A stretch of 14,548 nt of DNA from NCBI GenBank assembly GCA_035279385.1, contig DATEHZ010000167.1, positions 1-14,548 on the forward strand, read 5' to 3'. Each line of letters starts with the position of its first letter. Positions within the stretch are counted from its first letter, which is position 1. Positions 1-5,119 of the stretch are shown here, one piece after another. A model generated the notes under the pieces. It searched no databases and was not told where the DNA came from. It saw nothing but the letters and a program-made list of their open reading frames with translations. The position numbers were made by a program, and so were the translations under genes. Origin of the DNA: DATGJX01 sp035279385 (GTDB lineage: Bacteria > Vulcanimicrobiota > Vulcanimicrobiia > Vulcanimicrobiales > Vulcanimicrobiaceae).

Positions 1-767
1 GCTTTCAGATCGCCGAATATCTGCGTGCCGCGCTCACTTCAAGGTTCGCCTGGGCACCGTTCAACGGCATCATGTGCATCTCGGGCGCCTGTGCGATGTG
101 GAAAAAAGACATCGTCGTGGCCGCGGGGGGCTATCTCACCAATACGGTCTGGGAGGACGCCGAAATGACCGTGCGCGTGCATCATTACATGCGCGCAACC
201 CGCCGGCCCTATCGCATCGCGTTCGTTCCCGAAGCGCTCTGCTTGACGCACGCGCCGGAGACGCTCGGCGAGCTGCGGCGCCAGCGCGTTTCATGGCACC
301 GGCACATCACCGAAGCGATAAGCAATCATCGCACGATGCTCTTGAGGCCGCGGACGGGTCTGGTCGGGTGGTTTGCGCTGCCCGCGTACGTACTCACCGA
401 ATGGCTCGCACCGCTGTGGCTGCTCTTGGGTTTCGGGTTCCTCATTGCGTCGAGCGTCATGGGCATACTTTCCGTACAAGCCCAACTCGTGCTGCTCGCG
501 GTGGTATTCGCATTCACCGTATTCAAAATGGCGATGGCCCTCATTCTCGATGAGGTCTCGTATCGATCGTACACGCTGCGCGACGTGTGGGGTCTCTTCG
601 CGATCGGAATGATCGAACAGATCGGTTACCGTCAGTTGCTCTCGCTCTGGAGTCTCGCCGGTATGCTCTCGTTCTATCTCAAACTGCCGATTCGGGGCAG
701 GCGGCGCGGGGTGATGGGCCCGTTCGAAGCGCCCTACCGGCCGTCGAAACGCCGCGAGGCGGCGTAG
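1..767 (+). CDS. Membrane family 2 glycosyltransferase, 3' part (5' end outside window)
   Basis: The reading frame is open from the left edge (first full codon at position 3) to a TAG at 765-767, so this is the C-terminal part of a longer protein. The visible residues include a GT2 acceptor-side acid motif (WEDAE, near codon 47) and a QRVSW segment in the place of the usual Q(Q/R)xRW product-binding motif of processive glycosyltransferases. Here Ser replaces the Arg. Two hydrophobic stretches follow, the first a long one at roughly codons 115-150 and the second at 155-180, with a further one before a basic tail. This is the layout of cellulose/poly-GlcNAc synthase-like enzymes that add sugars at the inner membrane. 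The polymer cannot be told without the N-terminal half. The 3' end overlaps the sirtuin gene on the other strand by 34 bp. Confidence 0.85.
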   Translation, partial: FQIAEYLRAALTSRFAWAPFNGIMCISGACAMWKKDIVVAAGGYLTNTVWEDAEMTVRVHHYMRATRRPYRIAFVPEALCLTHAPETLGELRRQRVSWHRHITEAISNHRTMLLRPRTGLVGWFALPAYVLTEWLAPLWLLLGFGFLIASSVMGILSVQAQLVLLAVVFAFTVFKMAMALILDEVSYRSYTLRDVWGLFAIGMIEQIGYRQLLSLWSLAGMLSFYLKLPIRGRRRGVMGPFEAPYRPSKRREAA

Positions 768-1468
768 AGCCGGACGAGCCGGGTAAAAGCGGTCGCTGCG
801 CCTTCGCGGATAACGCAGTTACAGCGATCGCTTAGCGCCGTTGCATCGGGGTTGATCTCGGCAACGAACGCACGATCGTTTTGCATCGCAAGCGCCGCCG
901 CGGGATACACGAGCGCGGACGTGCCGACGACGAGAATGACGTCGGCACGCGACGCCGCGTCTGCCGCACGCTCCCACACATCGGACGGGAGCATCTCGCC
1001 GAACCACACGACTTGCGGGCGGAACCGGCCGCCGCATACGTGCTCGATACGTTCTTCGTCCAAACCGCTGCGCAGGGGAAGCGTCGCGCCGCAGCCCGTG
1101 CAGCGCGCTTCGCGCAGGTGGCCGTGCAGTTCGAGCACGTTCTTGGAGCCCGCACGTGCGTGGAGCGAGTCCACGTTTTGCGTGGCAATCGTCATGCGCT
1201 CAGCAAGCGTTTCCAACTGCGCCAAGGCGTAGTGACCCGCATTGGGCTGCGCGCCGCCGTACGCGAGGATGCGTTCGTTGTACCAGCGCCAGACGGTGCG
1301 CGGATCGCGATCGAACCCTTGCGGCGAGGCAAGATCTTCGACGCGATGCTTGCCCCAATAGCCGTCAACGCCGCGGAACGTCGGCAGGCCGCTCTCGGCG
1401 CTCATGCCGGCACCGGTCAGGACAAATATGGATTCCGCGCGCCGCAGCGCATCAACGACGTCCTGCAT
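734..1468 (-). CDS. NAD-dependent protein deacylase, Sir2 family, class III type
   Basis: This 244-aa protein has the full bacterial sirtuin core and is close to CobB in length. It shows GAGMSAESGLPTFRG (residues 19-33, NAD binding), TQNVDSLH (96-103), the catalytic His in LHGH (His115), VVWFGE (153-158) and a GTS segment (182-184). Tyr63 and Arg66 form the YxxR pair that in SIRT5 and E. coli CobB holds acidic acyl groups, so removal of succinyl or malonyl groups from lysine is likely, using NAD and giving nicotinamide and O-acyl-ADP-ribose in the cytoplasm. The zinc site is unusual: Cys123, Cys126 and Cys145 are present, but the fourth Cys (expected at 142) is Glu, with His143 beside it. I chose the ATG at 1468 because it starts just before the Rossmann strand. 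A longer frame reaching 1552 would overlap the divergent gene. The gene overlaps the glycosyltransferase 3' end. Confidence 0.93.
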   Translation of the reverse strand: MQDVVDALRRAESIFVLTGAGMSAESGLPTFRGVDGYWGKHRVEDLASPQGFDRDPRTVWRWYNERILAYGGAQPNAGHYALAQLETLAERMTIATQNVDSLHARAGSKNVLELHGHLREARCTGCGATLPLRSGLDEERIEHVCGGRFRPQVVWFGEMLPSDVWERAADAASRADVILVVGTSALVYPAAALAMQNDRAFVAEINPDATALSDRCNCVIREGAATAFTRLVRLYAASRRFDGR

Positions 1469-1473
1469 GTGGG

Positions 1474-1479
1474 TATAAT
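1474..1479 (+). promoter_or_regulatory. Perfect -10 box (TATAAT) 8 nt before an ATG
   Basis: A consensus TATAAT lies in the 19-bp gap between two divergent start codons, 8 nt before the ATG at 1488. Initiation 6-8 nt downstream of the box would start the transcript at or next to the ATG, giving a leaderless mRNA. No Shine-Dalgarno site can fit in the gap. No clear -35 is visible. The complement reads ATTATA, 5 nt before the sirtuin ATG, so the same element may serve both strands. Confidence 0.55.
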
Positions 1480-1487
1480 TCCGTGCT

Positions 1488-1832
1488 ATGGATTCCGTAG
1501 AAATCGTGTACTTTACCTGTCTGAACGAGGAATGCCCGAAGCACCGCGACATTTTTGCCGAAGGCGATCCGGAGCACGAACGCTGCGCGCGCGAGCCGTT
1601 GTGGGAAGAAGGTCAACGCCGCGCGATGCCGGGTTGGTTCTGGGCAGCGATGTCCGCGGCGATCGCGGCGGCAATTGCCGGCGGCGCGATCGCTATGCGG
1701 ATGATGCGCAACAGGCCATCGAACCGCCAGTCGCTGCGCGAACAAACGGAGATGAAAAGATGGAGCGGCCCGCACGCGCATCCGGAAGAGCGCGAGGGCG
1801 GCTCGGTGCCGCCCCCGATCGGCCGCGCGTAA
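1488..1832 (+). CDS. Small Cys-rich single-pass membrane protein, function unknown
   Basis: The protein has 114 aa. Its N-terminal 35 residues hold Cys11, Cys16, His19, His30 and Cys33, a spacing compatible with a small metal-binding (zinc-ribbon-like) knob. A charged segment containing REPLW follows, then one hydrophobic helix at about 50-70 (Trp/Ala/Gly/Ile rich). The tail of about 45 residues is polar, basic and Pro/Glu-rich. The likely topology is an N-terminal metal knob and a C-terminal tail on opposite sides of the membrane. The ATG lies 8 nt after a TATAAT and 19 bp from the divergent sirtuin start, so the two genes may share control. The gene ends 9 bp from the convergent 46-aa ORF. 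I do not recognise the family with certainty, and the metal-binding role is an inference from Cys/His spacing. Confidence 0.75.
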   Translation: MDSVEIVYFTCLNEECPKHRDIFAEGDPEHERCAREPLWEEGQRRAMPGWFWAAMSAAIAAAIAGGAIAMRMMRNRPSNRQSLREQTEMKRWSGPHAHPEEREGGSVPPPIGRA

Positions 1833-1841
1833 CGGTTCGCA

Positions 1842-1982
1842 TTAGTCCGTACAGCGCATTCCGCGTCCGCAACTGGCGGCAAGCTGCGCCTGCTCCATAA
1901 GGCGATCTTGCGCGCACGGCGGGCAAAGCACTGCGGTCGCGGGCGCATTGCAGTTGCAACAGCGTTGCTCGGTATGAGGCAT
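1842..1982 (-). CDS. 46-aa Cys-rich zinc-ribbon-like mini-protein
   Basis: This ORF of 46 codons plus TAA starts at the ATG at 1982, behind a perfect AGGAGG (1988-1993 on the minus strand) with 5-nt spacing. That is the best ribosome binding site in the window. The peptide carries Cys8, Cys9, Cys11, Cys20, Cys23, Cys38 and Cys44. The C8-x2-C11-x8-C20-x2-C23 set is a zinc-ribbon-like knuckle pair (the second reads CPPC). The remainder is polar and Gln/Ala-rich, with no membrane segment. A role in nucleic-acid or protein contact, or metal handling, is possible but unproven. It converges on the Cys-rich membrane protein gene with a 9-bp gap. A strong hairpin sits immediately upstream of its ribosome binding site. 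Confidence 0.65.
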   Translation of the reverse strand: MPHTEQRCCNCNAPATAVLCPPCAQDRLMEQAQLAASCGRGMRCTD

Positions 1983-1987
1983 TGCTC

Positions 1988-1993
1988 CCTCCT
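1988..1993 (-). promoter_or_regulatory. Perfect Shine-Dalgarno site AGGAGG
   Basis: AGGAGG lies 5 nt before the ATG at 1982. It is the main evidence that the 46-aa ORF is translated. A TTATAG (1992-1997, minus) overlaps it and might be a -10 box, but transcription from that box would start too close to the ATG to keep the site in the mRNA. The transcript more likely begins further upstream. Confidence 0.7.
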
Positions 1994-2000
1994 ATAAGCG

Positions 2001-2041
2001 GAAGGGGCCGCGCATTTCTGCGCGGCCCCTTCGGGTGTTTT
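2001..2041 (+). terminator. Perfect 14-bp hairpin, probable rho-independent terminator
   Basis: Positions 2001-2014 and 2019-2032 are exact reverse complements, G+C-rich, with a 4-nt TTTC loop. On the plus strand the hairpin is followed by GGGTG and then TTTT (2038-2041), so it could end plus-strand transcripts coming from the gene at 1488-1832. On the minus strand no T-run follows. The hairpin instead precedes the AGGAGG of the 46-aa ORF by 7 nt and could act as an attenuator or mRNA-stabilising element. The T-run is offset by five bases from the stem, which is imperfect for a classical terminator. Confidence 0.6.
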
Positions 2042-2063
2042 CTACGCTGCAGAGAATGCTACA

Positions 2064-2174
2064 TCAGGTTTCGATGCCGGTCGTATCCAGGCCGAAATTG
2101 CGCGCGACGATAGAACCGGCGGTCAGCCGGCGCGTGTCGCTCGATTTCGGTTGGTACGGCATTCTCAAATGCAT
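2064..2174 (-). CDS. Possible 36-aa peptide ORF behind a good promoter
   Basis: This short ORF starts with ATG at 2174 (a second in-frame ATG at 2162) and ends with TGA at 2064-2066. It encodes 36 residues, basic and Thr/Ser-rich in the first half, then GSIVARNFGLD and a polar end. About three quarters of its codons end in G or C, like the neighbouring genes. A -35/-10 pair with 17-bp spacing ends 9 nt before the ATG, so the mRNA would be nearly leaderless. There is no Shine-Dalgarno site. It is unlike any family I recognise. It may instead be the start of a transcript whose real product is the 46-aa ORF downstream. Confidence 0.35.
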   Translation of the reverse strand: MHLRMPYQPKSSDTRRLTAGSIVARNFGLDTTGIET

Positions 2175-2183
2175 CGTTCAGAC

Positions 2184-2212
2184 AGTTTACCACGGCCGGT
2201 CAAGCGCTTCAA
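2184..2212 (-). promoter_or_regulatory. Sigma-70-type promoter, TTGAAG-17-TAAACT
   Basis: On the minus strand TTGAAG (2207-2212) is separated by exactly 17 bp from TAAACT (2184-2189). Both are good matches to TTGACA and TATAAT. Initiation would fall near 2177, about 3 nt before the ATG at 2174. The promoter would drive the 36-aa ORF and possibly the 46-aa Cys-rich ORF beyond the hairpin. Confidence 0.55.
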
Positions 2213-2249
2213 TGGAACCTTGGACGAGCCGTCCGGCGTATATACGAAC

Positions 2250-2675
2250 ATGAAGAAATTGCTCGCTCTACCGGCCGCGCTCACGGCGCTGGCGCTCGCC
2301 GGCGCGGTCGCCATCGCGCAGGAAGCAGCGCCGTTCGCGAATTACTCCGACGTCTTCGCGCAGTTACCCAAAGATACGGCCGGCGCCGTTCAGCAGCAGA
2401 TCATGCACGCTCCGGCTGGAGACGTCATGGCCGTGTACATCGTGCGCACGGCGCGCCAAATGTACACCAAGCAAGACGAACTGCTCATCGTCCTGAGCGG
2501 TCACGGCACCGCGACCGTCGGCTATCCGTCGTTTCAGCTGCAGCCCGGATCCGTCGTGTCGATTCCGCGCAATACGGCGTTTCAGATCACCTCGAACGGC
2601 AAGTCCCCGATCAAGGCGTACGTGATCGTAACGCCGTCCGATAATCCGAACGACAAACGCGTGCTCGAACCATAG
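2250..2675 (+). CDS. Secreted cupin-fold protein lacking the usual metal ligands
   Basis: The protein has 141 aa. MKKLL followed by an Ala/Leu-rich core and AIA-Q at 21-24 is a standard signal peptide, with cleavage expected after Ala23, so the mature protein is periplasmic or exported. Residues about 55-135 form a single cupin-like barrel. QDELLIVLSG corresponds to motif 1 and PGSVVSIPRNTAF to motif 2. The motif 1 histidines and the motif 2 histidine are replaced by Tyr/Lys and Phe/Gln, while the motif 1 acid remains. A metal-dependent oxygenase or isomerase role is therefore unlikely, and a ligand-binding role is more plausible. I chose the ATG at 2250 because it begins the signal peptide. 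In-frame starts further upstream add a polar segment ahead of it. A TATATA lies 5 nt before the ATG, with no clear -35 and no ribosome site. Confidence 0.82.
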   Translation: MKKLLALPAALTALALAGAVAIAQEAAPFANYSDVFAQLPKDTAGAVQQQIMHAPAGDVMAVYIVRTARQMYTKQDELLIVLSGHGTATVGYPSFQLQPGSVVSIPRNTAFQITSNGKSPIKAYVIVTPSDNPNDKRVLEP

Positions 2676-2723
2676 CGTGTACCCGCGATGCGGCGCATGA
2701 TTGCCTGCATGGCGAGCGATCGC

Positions 2724-2778
2724 AAAAAGAAAACAATAGTTGCATTGTCTTGCCATCCGCAATGAGTGAGCGCATACT
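2724..2778 (+). promoter_or_regulatory. Promoter with A-rich UP-like element, TTGCCA-17-CATACT
   Basis: TTGCCA (2750-2755) and CATACT (2773-2778) are spaced by exactly 17 bp and match the sigma-70 consensus at five and four of six positions. An A-rich tract at 2724-2736 lies where an UP element would contact the RNA polymerase alpha subunit. Initiation is expected near 2785. This is the likely promoter of the three-gene operon at 2800-5039. Confidence 0.6.
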
Positions 2779-2784
2779 CCCATT

Positions 2785-2792
2785 GAGGGAGG
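2785..2792 (+). promoter_or_regulatory. Strong Shine-Dalgarno site GAGGGAGG
   Basis: GAGGGAGG ends 7 nt before the ATG at 2800 and fixes the start of the 98-aa protein. Confidence 0.7.
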
Positions 2793-2799
2793 CAACGTT

Positions 2800-3096
2800 A
2801 TGGCAACGATTATCCTCGGACATATCGGCAGCGACGCAGGCTATTGGGTGATCGGACCCGATGGAAAGATGCACCATGTCGGCGGATGGCAGATTGAAGA
2901 GATGACCGATCTCAAAAACGCCATCAATGCTTTGCGCGAGGCGGTCCAAATTCGCGAACCGGGCGTCGCTGAAAGCATAACGAAGGCCGTCGTGCCTTTT
3001 GTCGAGCGCGCGCTCACCAAGAATCTCAAAGGCGACGTCGCCGAAAAAGGCATCATCATCGTCGGCGGCGCGACTCGCGAAACCACCGCGGTGTGA
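2800..3096 (+). CDS. 98-aa protein of unknown function, first gene of operon
   Basis: The start is well supported by the GAGGGAGG site and a promoter upstream. The N-terminal part (about 1-30) is Gly/His-rich with predicted strands (IILGHIGSDAGYW, HHVGGW). A helical middle (about 31-75) follows, then a short hydrophobic strand IIIVGG near the end. There is no signal peptide or membrane helix, so the protein is probably cytoplasmic and small-domain. I do not recognise the family. Its TGA overlaps the GTG of the next gene (GTGTGA), so the two are translationally coupled and probably work together. Confidence 0.75.
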   Translation: MATIILGHIGSDAGYWVIGPDGKMHHVGGWQIEEMTDLKNAINALREAVQIREPGVAESITKAVVPFVERALTKNLKGDVAEKGIIIVGGATRETTAV

Positions 3097-3848
3097 CCGC
3101 CGCGCAAGCGGACGCGCAAGCGCGGTACGTCGCGTGGTTCCACGAACTGGATGCGTGGACGGAATACTGGGACGTCTATCATCCGGAGAGCAACGGCCGG
3201 TATTATTTCGGCAACGGCCGCGATGAAAAGGGACTGCTGACGAAGCTGCTTCCCAACCAGTCGCGGCCGCCCGTGTTCGGTGCCTGGTGCCGGATGGCGC
3301 TCGGGTCGGGTTCCGCTGACGGATTTCTGCAAGAACTCGCGGCGCAAGACGCTCGCGAAGCGATCTTCGAAATCGACGATCTGGTCGCGCGTCTCTTCGC
3401 GAAACACTTCGGCGACGCCGCCGACGCGGCGGTACGGAGCGACTATCTCGAGGGGATCTTTCGCTTTGCGACCGATGCGCTTCCGCCGGCGGCAGAGCGC
3501 GACGCGCGAATCGATGCGTCCGATCCGAGAAAAGCCACGGCCGGCCGACATACGCTCGATAGCGACATCATGTGGTTCGCGTGGGCGTTCGAACTCGAGG
3601 CGGCGCACGTTCTTGCGCGTGGCGGCGGCACGCAGCCGCGGCACGCGTTGCTGATGGCCGGCGTCGCGACGGGCTGTGCCGCCAACTTTACGTGGCGCGG
3701 CCACCGCCGCACGCGTGCGGAATACCGCGCGGATGCGGTCACACGCGCGCTGCTGCTCGAACGCGGTGCGCAGTTGGCATCGGACTTTGAAGCGGCGGCG
3801 CATGAAGTTCACGCGCTGTTTCGCATTCGTGAATGGGGGCACGAATAA
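3093..3848 (+). CDS. 251-aa protein of unknown function, coupled to gene upstream
   Basis: The GTG start at 3093 overlaps the stop of the preceding gene by 4 bp, a hallmark of translational coupling. The product is soluble, largely helical and acidic, with many Trp/Tyr in the first 80 residues (AWFHELDAWTEYW, NGRYYFGNGRDEKG). It has Ala-rich helices in the middle (about 75-175) and a basic HRRTRAEYR segment near residue 207. No signal peptide, membrane helix or catalytic motif stands out. The family is not recognised. The gene ends at TAA 3846-3848, three bases before the GTG of the secreted hydrolase gene. All three genes are therefore probably one transcript. Confidence 0.75.
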   Translation: MTAAQADAQARYVAWFHELDAWTEYWDVYHPESNGRYYFGNGRDEKGLLTKLLPNQSRPPVFGAWCRMALGSGSADGFLQELAAQDAREAIFEIDDLVARLFAKHFGDAADAAVRSDYLEGIFRFATDALPPAAERDARIDASDPRKATAGRHTLDSDIMWFAWAFELEAAHVLARGGGTQPRHALLMAGVATGCAANFTWRGHRRTRAEYRADAVTRALLLERGAQLASDFEAAAHEVHALFRIREWGHE

Positions 3849-3851
3849 TGC

Positions 3852-5039
3852 GTGCTCCAGCTCCTTTTGGCCGCAAGCATGCTGGCGAGCGCGCCCTCAG
3901 CCGGTGTCTATGCGCGCGGTGTCAGCTCCGTTTACGCCGGCATTGAAGAGTATCCGGCTGGACGCCGCTACACGGAATACTACGATACCCGCACGCGGCG
4001 TTTCGGAGAGCTTCGGCATGTCCGTGGTTCGCAGTATGAAACGGTGCAGAAGCCGCTGCTGCGGTTTTCGCTCGCCGCACCGCTGACCGCCGTCGTCGAA
4101 GAGCGGATGTCGGCATCGGATGTGCAAGGCGCGCTGGGGTTTTCGCTTTGGCATGCGCCCGGTGCGCGCGCGCGAGCAACCGTCGTGCTCATTCACGGCT
4201 CTGACGACGAGACGCGCGACATGGGATTCCTCATTCCGTACTTCGTCGCACACGGGCTGAACGTCGTGAGTTACGACCAGCGCGGAACCGGAGCATCCGT
4301 GGGCGATTGGCATTCGGCGAGTGCCGGCGATAAGGCCGACGACGTACTGGCAATTCTTGCGGAGATCGCACAGAACCCCGCAGTCGATGCAAAGCGGATC
4401 GGTGTCTGGGGAACCAGCAACGGCGGCTGGGTCGCGCCGATTGTGGCAACGCGATATCCGGTTGCGTTCATGATGCTGCGCAGCGCGCCCTCGCAGTCCG
4501 TTCAAAGCAACGTCTTGTTCGAGATCCGCCAAGTGCTCTCGGAAAATCGGAAGTTCAGCGCGGCGCAGATCGCGGAGGCGCTTTCGTTCGAGCGAACGCT
4601 GTTCGATTCGATTCTCACGGATTCGAACTGGCCGCGCACGCAGCAACTGCTCGAGGCGGACGGCGCCAAACCGTGGCTGGGCTACATGCGCATTCCGCAA
4701 AACTTTACCGCGCCGCCGTCCAGCGAACTGCTCGAACGGCTTCAGGCCATTCTGGGCTACGATCCGGCAGCGACGCTGGAAAAAGTTCGAGTTCCGGCCC
4801 TCGCGCTGTTCGGCGCGCTCGATCGCAACGTCGACGCAGCCGACAGTGCGAAGCATTTTCGCGAATATTTCAACGCCGGCGGCCTGCAAGACGCAATCGT
4901 GCAGACGTTCCCGAACGGCGACCACGTCTTAGAAGAATCGGTTACGGGATATCTCGACCGGCCTAAACTCCCGCAGCGCTTGGTGCCGGGTTATCCCGAC
5001 GTGATGATTACCTGGCTGCACGCGCACGGAATACGATAA
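3852..5039 (+). CDS. Secreted alpha/beta-hydrolase (serine esterase/peptidase type)
   Basis: This 395-aa protein starts at GTG 3852. MLQLLLAASMLASAPSAG looks like a short signal peptide, so the enzyme is probably exported. The hydrolase domain begins near residue 90. HG at 115-116 is the oxyanion-side motif, YDQRGTGAS is at 141-149, and the nucleophile elbow GTSNGGW has Ser189. Asp324 in FGALDRN and His358 in NGDH complete the triad. A cap-like insert lies at about 215-300. The fold resembles the family of YDQRG-type hydrolases and acyl-aminoacyl peptidase-like esterases, but the substrate is unknown. A residue 20-85 stretch before the domain is Tyr/Arg-rich and unassigned. An out-of-frame ATG overlaps the previous stop (TAATG at 3846-3850), so ribosomes could be delivered there by coupling. 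The in-frame GTG is 2 nt further on. Confidence 0.88.
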   Translation: MLQLLLAASMLASAPSAGVYARGVSSVYAGIEEYPAGRRYTEYYDTRTRRFGELRHVRGSQYETVQKPLLRFSLAAPLTAVVEERMSASDVQGALGFSLWHAPGARARATVVLIHGSDDETRDMGFLIPYFVAHGLNVVSYDQRGTGASVGDWHSASAGDKADDVLAILAEIAQNPAVDAKRIGVWGTSNGGWVAPIVATRYPVAFMMLRSAPSQSVQSNVLFEIRQVLSENRKFSAAQIAEALSFERTLFDSILTDSNWPRTQQLLEADGAKPWLGYMRIPQNFTAPPSSELLERLQAILGYDPAATLEKVRVPALALFGALDRNVDAADSAKHFREYFNAGGLQDAIVQTFPNGDHVLEESVTGYLDRPKLPQRLVPGYPDVMITWLHAHGIR

Positions 5040-5119
5040 GGCAATCCGCGTACCTGATGCGGGCCGCTACCTTGTTTTGAGTATGTGAGCGCGGCGAGGG
5101 CGGCGCGTATGTTGTGGGT

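Noticed and set aside
881..1900. Plus-strand frame of 339 codons across the sirtuin
   Set aside because: It is antisense to the sirtuin, is Arg/Ala-rich, and shows no motif. The sirtuin catalytic motifs on the other strand are unmistakable.
2064..2174. 36-aa ORF as a lasso-peptide or other RiPP precursor
   Set aside because: No leader motif, no acidic acceptor at the expected ring position, and no maturation or transport genes nearby.
2841..4925. Long minus-strand frames (333 and 342 codons) opposite the operon
   Set aside because: High-GC shadow frames with Arg-rich composition. The plus-strand genes have ribosome sites, overlaps and, for the hydrolase, a full catalytic triad.
5040..5080. 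Terminator after the hydrolase gene
   Set aside because: Only a 4-5 bp imperfect stem (CCGC/GCGG) can be drawn, with a T-rich stretch too far away.
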